Shown here in pieces: positions 7,142-12,148 of a stretch of DNA of 12,148 bases. Position numbers and translations under genes: made by a program. Source of the DNA: Leucobacter_A sp035514995 (GTDB lineage: Bacteria > Actinomycetota > Actinomycetes > Actinomycetales > Microbacteriaceae). The notes beneath the pieces were generated by a model. The model did no database searches and had not been told where the DNA came from. It saw nothing but the letters and a program-made list of their open reading frames with translations. Where the stretch lies: positions 1 to 12,148 of the forward strand of contig DATJCC010000148.1 of NCBI GenBank assembly GCA_035514995.1. The letters are read 5' to 3'. Each line of letters opens with the position of its first letter. Position 1 is the stretch's first letter.

Positions 7142-7296
7142 TTTCCTACTCTCGGTGAACGAGCTTGACTAATTTCCTGCTCTGGGTGAGCGAGCTTCCT
7201 ACTTTTCCTACTCTCGGAGCATGACCTTCGCGAATTTCCTGCTCTCGGTGAGCGAGCTTCCTGGTTTTCCCACTCTCGGGGGGGGTAGTGGGAGAA
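7142..7296. repeat. 31-bp tandem repeat, four full copies plus a diverged fifth
   Basis: Copies start at 7142, 7173, 7204, 7235 and 7266, an exact 31-bp period. Each begins TTTCCTRCTCTCGG and most continue GTGARCGAGCTT. Copies 1 and 3 have A and copies 2 and 4 have G at the R position, so a 62-bp pair may have been duplicated. Copy 5 keeps TTTCCCACTCTCGG and then breaks into an eight-G run (7278-7285). The array ends 9 bp before the stop end of the ABC ATPase gene. Confidence 0.93.
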
Positions 7297-7304
7297 AGAG
7301 CGCG

Positions 7305-8078
7305 CTAGAGAACCTTAGAGAGAAACGCCTTTGTGCGCTCGCGCTGCGGGTTTGCCAAGATTTCAGCGGGAACACCCTGTTCAACGACTACGCCGCCATC
7401 CATAAACACCAGATTATCGGCGACTTCCCTTGCAAATCCCATCTCATGAGTGACAACAATCATGGTCATGCCGCTTTCAGCGAGCCCCTTCATAACGTCA
7501 AGCACCTCACCCACAAGCTCAGGGTCGAGTGCGCTAGTTGGCTCATCAAAAAGCATCAGCTTAGGCTGCATCGCAAGAGCCCTGGCTATCGCCACTCGCT
7601 GTTGCTGACCACCCGATAGATGCGCAGGATAGTGATCGTAACGATCCGCTAGCCCGACCCGTGCAAGAAGCTCCATGGCCTTAGCTTTAGTCTTATCCTT
7701 AGGGCTCTTCTTAAGAAGATTTGGCGCGAGCATCACATTTTCTAAAGCAGTCATATGTGGGAACAAATTGAATCGTTGAAAAACCATACCAATGTTGCGC
7801 CGCTGTTTAGCTGCGTCTTTAGCTGGCATCTCATACAACTTGCCGTCACGCTCTCGATACCCGACGATGTCACCGTCAACCATTAAACGCCCAGCATTAA
7901 CCGTTTCTAGGTGATTGATGCACCGCAAAAATGTTGACTTGCCCGAACCAGACGGACCCACAAGGCACATAACTTCACCTCGAGCAACCTCTAAAGTGAT
8001 TGAACGCAGTACAAGGTTTGAACCAAAACTCTTAGAAACACCCTCAGCCTTGACCATAGGGGTTTGATTTGTAGCCAT
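7305..8078 (-). CDS. Amino acid ABC transporter ATP-binding protein (polar amino acid/GlnQ type)
   Basis: Cytoplasmic ATPase powering the importer encoded by the two genes upstream of it. From the ATG at 8078 it has 257 residues, normal for GlnQ/HisP-type subunits. Motifs: Walker A GPSGSGKST at 41-49, Q-loop Gln101 in MVFQRFNLFPHMT, ABC signature LSGGQQQRVAIARAL at 154-168, Walker B LMLFDEPTSALDPE at 174-187 with catalytic Glu179, and switch His211. The NLFPHMT stretch after the Q-loop is typical of the polar amino acid family. An in-frame GTG at 8084 overlaps the permease stop, but AAGGAG (8087-8092) lies 8 nt before the ATG and only 2 nt before the GTG, so the ATG is chosen. The close spacing after the permease stop suggests translational coupling. 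Substrate not determined. Confidence 0.95.
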   Translation of the reverse strand: MATNQTPMVKAEGVSKSFGSNLVLRSITLEVARGEVMCLVGPSGSGKSTFLRCINHLETVNAGRLMVDGDIVGYRERDGKLYEMPAKDAAKQRRNIGMVFQRFNLFPHMTALENVMLAPNLLKKSPKDKTKAKAMELLARVGLADRYDHYPAHLSGGQQQRVAIARALAMQPKLMLFDEPTSALDPELVGEVLDVMKGLAESGMTMIVVTHEMGFAREVADNLVFMDGGVVVEQGVPAEILANPQRERTKAFLSKVL

Positions 8079-8083
8079 AGCCA

Positions 8084-9085
8084 CTACTCCTTAGGCGATT
8101 CTTTATCAGGGATTGGAGGTATAAGTGTTACACCGTGCTCAGGAATGATTACAGTTTTTGTTTCTAAAGTTGGCCGCATCACTTCTTGCCGCACACCGTG
8201 ACCTCTCGAGAAATGCTTCTCAAGATAGTACTGACCAACCATCAAAACTGAGGTGACAACCAAATACCAAATGGAAGCTACTATCAGCATCGGAACGGGT
8301 TTATAACTGACCGCAGCAATATCTTTTTGGCGCATAAAAAGTTCAAGCGTAAAAGGCACCGCGTTGACAAGTGAAGTTGTCTTCAACATAGATATGACTT
8401 GGTTGCCCGTTGGCGGGATAATAACCCTCATTGACTGCGGTAAAACTACCCGTGTCATAGTGTGCCACCAGCCCAAGCCAAGCGCGACAGCAGCTTCTTC
8501 TTGGCCGCTATCAACCGCTAGCAAACCAGCTCTAACAATCTCAGCCATATAAGCTGCTTCGTTTAGAGCAAGCCCCAAAATAGCCAGAGTAAAAGCGGTA
8601 AGAAACATATCGGTTTCTATTTCAAAAGCTGGTTTTATAAAAGGTAATCCGAGGCCAATCTTTGGGTAGATAGTTGAAAACAATCCCCAGAATGTTAATT
8701 GCACGTATATCGGTGTGCCTCTAAAAAACCACAAATAAACCCACGAAACTGATTTAACCACCGGGTTTGGCGACAATCGCATGACTGCAAGAATCACTCC
8801 TAAGACGATGCCAATCACCATTGAATAAACCGTCAAAAGTAGTGTGTAACCAACCGCAGAAATAATGCGCGAATCAAAAAGATATTGTCCGACAACAGGC
8901 CATTCAAAGTTTGGTCTGTTGAATGCAGCATCATACAAAAACATGACCCCACCAAACAGCAGAATCGTTGCAAAAACGACTCTCCCCGGGCGTTTCAGTC
9001 TGATAGCTTGAATCGGCTCCGATTCATAAAAAGGCTGGGGCTGGGAGGTTTCCTCCTCCACAGCCCCTTTCTCATGCGTTGACAT
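8084..9085 (-). CDS. Amino acid ABC transporter permease (HisM/GlnP family)
   Basis: A 333-residue inner-membrane subunit, longer than many GlnP-type permeases because of a hydrophilic N-terminus of about 33 residues and a C-terminal tail of about 40. Hydrophobic segments lie near 35-51, 76-102, 114-138, 160-180 and 263-285. RGTPIYVQL at 122-130 and the EAA loop around 194-217 (GQEEAAVALGL, then LPQ) are hallmarks of the polar amino acid permease family; the EAA loop docks with the ATPase. There is a single permease gene, so the transporter probably has a homodimeric membrane core. The TAG stop lies 5 bp before the ATPase ATG. The start at 9085, 23 bp after the binding protein stop, has only a weak upstream GACGAG. 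Substrate unknown; cystine, glutamine, glutamate and basic amino acids are all possible. Confidence 0.93.
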   Translation of the reverse strand: MSTHEKGAVEEETSQPQPFYESEPIQAIRLKRPGRVVFATILLFGGVMFLYDAAFNRPNFEWPVVGQYLFDSRIISAVGYTLLLTVYSMVIGIVLGVILAVMRLSPNPVVKSVSWVYLWFFRGTPIYVQLTFWGLFSTIYPKIGLGLPFIKPAFEIETDMFLTAFTLAILGLALNEAAYMAEIVRAGLLAVDSGQEEAAVALGLGWWHTMTRVVLPQSMRVIIPPTGNQVISMLKTTSLVNAVPFTLELFMRQKDIAAVSYKPVPMLIVASIWYLVVTSVLMVGQYYLEKHFSRGHGVRQEVMRPTLETKTVIIPEHGVTLIPPIPDKESPKE

Positions 9086-9108
9086 GTTATTTAATACTCG
9101 TCTACGAC

Positions 9109-9993
9109 TTAGCCACCAGCGTTAATCGTCGCTGTTGTGATAGCGCCATCTGCAACACCCGCATATTCGAGAATTGCAAGATACGTTCCATCATCCATCA
9201 ACGACTGGAGTGCCGCCTGCACAGCAGGTGTCAGCTCAGAATCTTTATCGAGTGGGTAACCATATGGCGCAACGTCAAAGGTCATACCGGAGGGTCCGAT
9301 TTTGTCAGAAAGCTGATTGATCGCAAAGAGAGTCACAGGTGAATCAGCTGTAAAGGCAGCAGCTTTGCCCTGCACAACAGCGTTAGTAGCTTCGGACTGT
9401 GTTTCGTAAGGCAAAATTTCAATTGGATCTTTACCAGCAGCCTCACAAGCTTCTGACTTCTCTGGCAGCTCATCGGTGTGCTGGAACGTTGTTGCTTGAA
9501 CAGCAACCTTCAAACCACACGCATCATCGGGCTCAACTTCTGCACCCAAAGGAGCAGCCCACAACACACCAGCTTCGTAATAGTTAACAAAATCTACTGA
9601 TTTTTGGCGTTCTGGGTTGTCGGTAAACGAAGACGACCCCATATCCATGGTGCCACCGGTGATCTTAGGAATAATGGTGTCGAATCCCGCGTCTTCCCAC
9701 TCGATTTCGAGGCCCATCTTGGCGGCAAGAGCACCAGCCAAGTCAACCGCCCAACCTGAAATCTCACCCTTAGAGTTCTTATACTCATTTGGAGGGTACT
9801 CGGGGTTGATACCAATTTTGATTGTCCCACGATCAGCAATGTCTGCGGGCAGCAAAGCTACCACTGCATCATCTGCACTGACGCCAGAGATGTCATACGG
9901 TACGTACTCTTCACCTTCGGTGTTTGATGTGCACCCGCTAAGCGCGAGCGCTGCCGCTGCAACTAGTGCAGGTATAGCGTATCGAATCTTCAT
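9109..9993 (-). CDS. Amino acid ABC transporter substrate-binding lipoprotein
   Basis: Extracellular solute-binding protein of family 3, anchored to the membrane by a lipid. From the ATG at 9993 it has 294 residues. The N-terminus MKIRY is followed by a hydrophobic stretch and lipobox LSGC, with Cys21 as the lipidation site. The mature protein shows IKIGINPEYPPNEY, SGWAVDLAGALAAKMG, FDTIIPKITGGTMDMG and, further on, FTADSP, matching the type 2 periplasmic binding fold of polar amino acid receptors. A longer reading from 10062 would add 23 residues and bury the signal peptide, so it is rejected; AGGA just before the ATG also supports 9993. First gene of the three-gene importer operon, divergent from the DtxR-type regulator. 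The ligand cannot be told from sequence alone. Confidence 0.94.
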   Translation of the reverse strand: MKIRYAIPALVAAAALALSGCTSNTEGEEYVPYDISGVSADDAVVALLPADIADRGTIKIGINPEYPPNEYKNSKGEISGWAVDLAGALAAKMGLEIEWEDAGFDTIIPKITGGTMDMGSSSFTDNPERQKSVDFVNYYEAGVLWAAPLGAEVEPDDACGLKVAVQATTFQHTDELPEKSEACEAAGKDPIEILPYETQSEATNAVVQGKAAAFTADSPVTLFAINQLSDKIGPSGMTFDVAPYGYPLDKDSELTPAVQAALQSLMDDGTYLAILEYAGVADGAITTATINAGG

Positions 9994-10132
9994 CGATCCT
10001 GTCTTTCTTCTCTTCTTTACCTTAATAAACGCATGCCCACCAGAGACACGCGCGTTGAGCATATCTTACGCCTAATTTTGTGAGCTTCTCGTAAACACAC
10101 ACAAATTGAAACCTGCTTGTAATATAGGAGTC
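9994..10132. promoter_or_regulatory. Divergent promoter region of ABC importer operon and DtxR/MntR-type gene
   Basis: A 139-bp gap that must contain promoters for both directions. On the plus strand, TAATAT (10120-10125) lies 7 bp before the ATG at 10133 and could be a -10 element for a nearly leaderless transcript; no convincing -35 was found. On the minus strand no strong promoter pair stands out. Only a half-site, GCCTAA (10069-10074), resembles a DtxR-type box, so metal-dependent control of either gene is not shown. Confidence 0.45.
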
Positions 10133-10810
10133 ATGTCAGTGTCAGAACTTTCGGCGAGCACTCAAAACTATTTAAAAGCGATCTGGGCTGCCGCTGAGTG
10201 GTCAGATTCCCCGATTACCGCAACAGTTTTAGCAGAACGTCTCGGCTTAAAAATGCCGACGGTGTCAGAGGGGATCCGCAAACTACAAAAACAGAACCTC
10301 GTGACACACACACCCTACGGCTCGGTGCAGCTCACTCAGGATGGGCGCAATTACGCACTCCAGATGGTGCGCCGCCACCGCCTGATAGAAACTTTTCTCG
10401 TCGAAACTCTCGGCTACAGTTGGGACGAGGTGCATGAAGAGGCAGAGCACCTAGAACACGCAGTTTCTGATCTGTTAGTAGAGCGAATAGACAAACTGCT
10501 TAAACACCCAACTCGCGACCCTCACGGCGACCCAATCCCTGGCGCCGATGGATCTTTTACTCCGCCTGACGCCGTTCAATTAACTCTGGTGCCTGCCCCG
10601 GCCAAAGTGCAGGTTGAGCGGATAGCAGATGATGACCCTGAGCTGTTACAGTACTTTCTCGCCTGCGAGATCACCATCGGCAGCATTTTGAACATAACTG
10701 ATGGCGCTCCTTATTCAGGGACAGTCGTTGTAGAGTGTAAAGATGCCCAAGAAGAGATAACACTCGGGCGCACCGCAACAGATGCGCTCTATGTGTCGCA
10801 TACGAACTAA
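10133..10810 (+). CDS. DtxR/MntR-family metal-dependent transcriptional regulator
   Basis: A 225-residue protein with the three-part layout of DtxR. The winged helix covers about residues 5-70 (TVLAERLGLKMPTVSEGIRK holds the recognition helix). The dimer and metal domain covers about 70-140. A C-terminal SH3-like domain from about 150 contains GSILNITDGAPYSGTVVV. Aligned by eye, metal ligands appear at His82 and Glu86 (RRHRLIE) and at His101, Glu105, Glu108 and His109 (VHEEAEHLEH). Glu105 takes the place of the DtxR cysteine, as in Mn-sensing MntR, while the position of DtxR Met10/MntR Asp8 is Asn12. Manganese sensing is therefore plausible but not proven. Start is uncertain: AGGAG (10126-10130) is 2 nt from the ATG at 10133 but 8 nt from an in-frame GTG at 10139, which would drop two residues; the ATG fits if the transcript is leaderless. 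No metal transport gene is adjacent. Confidence 0.88.
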   Translation: MSVSELSASTQNYLKAIWAAAEWSDSPITATVLAERLGLKMPTVSEGIRKLQKQNLVTHTPYGSVQLTQDGRNYALQMVRRHRLIETFLVETLGYSWDEVHEEAEHLEHAVSDLLVERIDKLLKHPTRDPHGDPIPGADGSFTPPDAVQLTLVPAPAKVQVERIADDDPELLQYFLACEITIGSILNITDGAPYSGTVVVECKDAQEEITLGRTATDALYVSHTN

Positions 10811-10858
10811 CTAAATCACACAGATCGCGTAGATGATTTGAAGCACGTAGATCGAACA

Positions 10859-10874
10859 TGTGACACAGGTCACA
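10859..10874. promoter_or_regulatory. CRP/GlxR-type binding site upstream of the thioesterase-like gene
   Basis: TGTGA (10859-10863), CACAGG, TCACA (10870-10874) matches the TGTGA-N6-TCACA consensus of cAMP-responsive CRP/GlxR regulators exactly. It lies in the 133-bp gap before the thioesterase-like gene. A 9-bp tandem repeat CACAGGTCA (10864-10872, 10873-10881) gives a second TCACA half-site at 10879-10883. A possible but weak promoter, TTGAAT (10886-10891) and TCTAAC (10910-10915), lies downstream with an 18-bp spacer. Confidence 0.6.
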
Positions 10875-10943
10875 CAGGTCACACTTTGAATGCAAGCGAT
10901 TAAACAGTTTCTAACCAAAATTTAAACAAAAATAGTGAGTGAA

Positions 10944-11717
10944 ATGGCAAGTTACTTTACCCGAGAGTCAGAGTCGTCTTATGTTCCAAGCAACCATGTA
11001 GCTGGGAGCTGGAATACTTCAGAACAGCACATTGCACCTCCGATGGGTCTGCTGGCACATGTGCTTGAGGTTGATCACGCGTCTCGCGGGGGGAAGCTCC
11101 AGCTCATAAGCATCAATTACGACATATTGGGTGTTTTACCTATTGAGGCGGTTGAAGTATCAACAAGAGTTTTAAGGCCCGGCCGCACAATCGAACTATT
11201 AGAAGGCACCTTGAGCCACAACGGCCGCCCAGCACTCATTGCACGTGCCTGGTTTTTAGCTGAAGGAGACACAGAGCAATTCGCCGGTTCCTCCCTAACA
11301 CCCATCCCCCCAAGAAGCGAAATGCAACCTTGGGCGCCGTCACAGAAATGGCCAGGGGACTTCATTGCTTCAATAGAAGCGTTTCAAATCGAAGAAAGCC
11401 CCGGCCGGGCACAGTCTTGGGCGCGCACTGTCTACCCGATTCTTGATCGCGAGCCCACTTCTCTAACCGCGCGTATGCTAGGCATCGTTGATTTAGCTAA
11501 TGGAACAACGCCGCGCGTTTCTACAAATAAAGTGATTTTCCCAAATCTCGATCTAAAGGTAAATATTGTGCGGCCACCTGTAAACGAGTGGATAGGTTTT
11601 GATACAGCCGTTACTTTTGGTGATAACGGCTTCGGATTAACCCAAACCATCATCCACGATGACAACGGCCCCATTGGCTCTCTAGCCCAGTCTTTAACTG
11701 TGCGCACAGTGAGCTAA
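10944..11717 (+). CDS. Thioesterase-like (double hot-dog, TesB/4HBT_3 type) protein
   Basis: A 257-residue protein that looks like actinobacterial acyl-CoA thioesterase-like proteins with two hot-dog domains. The first spans about residues 14-110: HVAGSWNTSEQHIAPPMGLL resembles the usual opening, and STRVLRPGRTIELLEG (about 73-88), followed by ARAWFLAE, matches the central strands. The second hot-dog covers about 145-257, ending with GFDTAVTFGD, GFGLTQTIIHDDNG and GSLAQSLTVR. No signal peptide or membrane segment. If active it would hydrolyse acyl-CoA to free acid and CoA in the cytoplasm; many members are uncharacterised, so substrate is unknown. An in-frame GTG at 10935 would add MSE; the ATG at 10944 is preferred but neither has a strong ribosome-binding site. 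It stands alone between two regulator genes and may be under CRP/GlxR-type control. Confidence 0.78.
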   Translation: MASYFTRESESSYVPSNHVAGSWNTSEQHIAPPMGLLAHVLEVDHASRGGKLQLISINYDILGVLPIEAVEVSTRVLRPGRTIELLEGTLSHNGRPALIARAWFLAEGDTEQFAGSSLTPIPPRSEMQPWAPSQKWPGDFIASIEAFQIEESPGRAQSWARTVYPILDREPTSLTARMLGIVDLANGTTPRVSTNKVIFPNLDLKVNIVRPPVNEWIGFDTAVTFGDNGFGLTQTIIHDDNGPIGSLAQSLTVRTVS

Positions 11718-11770
11718 ACGCAGTATGATAGCGGTAGTAGTTGCTTCGATTTGAACCAAAGGTGGGTTGA

Positions 11771-12148
11771 TTGCACCAAACTCTTTTCAATACTTCTGTT
11801 GCGCCTACTCAAAATGAATCTGCTGGGCCACAGGTTGGTAGTATCGCCGAGCGAATTTCCACCGCTATCGCTTCAGGGATCTTAAACGTTGGCGAAAAGT
11901 TACCCCCAGAAACCGAGCTTGCAGCTCAGTTTGGTGTTGCAGTAGCCACGTTGCGAAAAGCTCTCGCTTCTCTGCGAAGTGATGGTGTTGTCGAGACGCG
12001 AAGGGGAAGAAACGGTGGTACTTTTATCGTCAAATCACCATTTCCCTCAGCTGACTTGCTCTATTCAACTATCGACGCACTTGCAATTGTTACGTTAAGA
12101 GACTTTGCCGATGAGCACGCTGCTATCTCGGGTATGGCCGCGCGGTTA
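11771..12148 (+). CDS. GntR-family transcriptional regulator, N-terminal part; truncated by window edge
   Basis: An open frame of 126 codons running off the right edge without a stop. After a Ser/Thr/Gln-rich leader of about 20 residues comes a GntR winged helix at about 23-87: VGSIAERISTAIASGILNVG, EKLPPETELAAQFGV, then ATLRKALASLRSDGVVETRRG and GGTFIV. The PPETELA, ATLRKAL and RRGRNGG stretches are typical of the family. The following residues (LLYSTIDALAIVTLRDFADEHAA) look like the start of an FCD-type helical ligand domain, which would make it FadR-like; too little is present to be sure. The only workable start is TTG at 11771, directly after an in-frame TGA at 11768, with AAAGGTGG (11758-11765) 5 nt upstream as a strong ribosome-binding site. 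A TATGAT (11724-11729) could be its -10 element. The regulated genes are probably to the right. Confidence 0.85.
   Translation, partial: MHQTLFNTSVAPTQNESAGPQVGSIAERISTAIASGILNVGEKLPPETELAAQFGVAVATLRKALASLRSDGVVETRRGRNGGTFIVKSPFPSADLLYSTIDALAIVTLRDFADEHAAISGMAARL

Larger units (their letters stand above)
6936..7304. other. Repeat-rich convergent intergenic region between tagD and the ABC transporter operon
   Basis: About 369 bp between two genes that point at each other. It holds a degenerate short array (6961-7036), a GC-only hairpin, CGCGGCG (7053-7059) with CGCCGCG (7073-7079), and a 31-bp array (7142-7296). One would expect terminators from both sides, but neither the hairpin nor the inverted repeat TCCCACT/AGTGGGA (7268-7293) is followed by a T-run on either strand. 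No protein-coding gene is credible. Confidence 0.8.

Noticed and set aside
7268..7293. Inverted repeat TCCCACT/AGTGGGA considered as terminator of the ABC operon
   Set aside because: On the minus strand it is followed by A-rich, not T-rich, sequence, so it does not fit an intrinsic terminator.
7221..7619. Plus-strand open frame across the 31-bp array and into the ABC ATPase
   Set aside because: Most of it is antisense to the ATPase coding region and the beginning is made of the repeat; it has no recognisable domain.
9994..10062. Upstream extension of the substrate-binding protein (23 more residues)
   Set aside because: It would place a basic, polar segment ahead of a complete lipoprotein signal peptide that starts with its own ATG at 9993.
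10060..10100. Possible DtxR/MntR box in the divergent gap
   Set aside because: Only a single GCCTAA half-site is present with no matching second arm at the right spacing.
10106..10132. Upstream TTG start for the DtxR-type gene
   Set aside because: It lacks a ribosome-binding site and adds nine residues before the AGGAG signal that serves the ATG or GTG downstream.

Overview
The window looks like chromosomal DNA from an actinobacterium, probably close to Microbacteriaceae and of moderate GC for that phylum. The evidence is the actinobacterial branched-chain acyl-CoA locus, an SseB-type protein, a 225-residue DtxR/MntR-type regulator and frequent GTG/TTG start options. No RNA gene, CRISPR array, insertion sequence or phage gene was seen.

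Positions 1-4931 (minus strand) hold a tight operon: carboxyltransferase AccD1, biotin carboxylase/biotin carrier AccA1, an acyl-CoA dehydrogenase, and the start of a gene that reads like a MaoC-family hydratase and runs off the left edge. A divergent TetR gene (5052-5654, plus) shares a 120-bp promoter region containing a perfect 9-bp inverted repeat and a second, weaker copy of the same GTTA-N8-TAAC layout. This matches the mycobacterial accD1-accA1-fadE19-Rv2499c locus and its TetR regulator, linked to leucine and other branched-chain acid breakdown. The likely pathway is acyl-CoA oxidation, biotin-dependent carboxylation of the 3-methylcrotonyl-CoA type, then hydration.

Positions 5655-7304 hold a two-gene plus-strand unit, an SseB-family protein followed by glycerol-3-phosphate cytidylyltransferase TagD (teichoic acid precursor synthesis). 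Both flanks are noncoding and full of short tandem repeats: a 9-bp array, a 26-29-bp array, a degenerate 14-17-bp array and a 31-bp array.

Positions 7305-9993 (minus) hold a complete polar amino acid type ABC importer in the order binding lipoprotein, permease, ATPase. A DtxR/MntR-type metalloregulator is divergent from it (10133-10810). Next on the plus strand are a TesB/4HBT_3-type thioesterase-like protein, preceded by a perfect CRP/GlxR-type TGTGA-N6-TCACA site, and the first 126 codons of a GntR-family regulator that starts at TTG and runs off the right edge.

Most of the window is ordinary metabolism and transport. The points worth a second look are the paired operator, the repeat-rich flanks of sseB-tagD, the repeat-bearing N-terminal extension of the MaoC-like protein, and the CRP/GlxR-type site. 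I did not find convincing evidence for a wholly new system.
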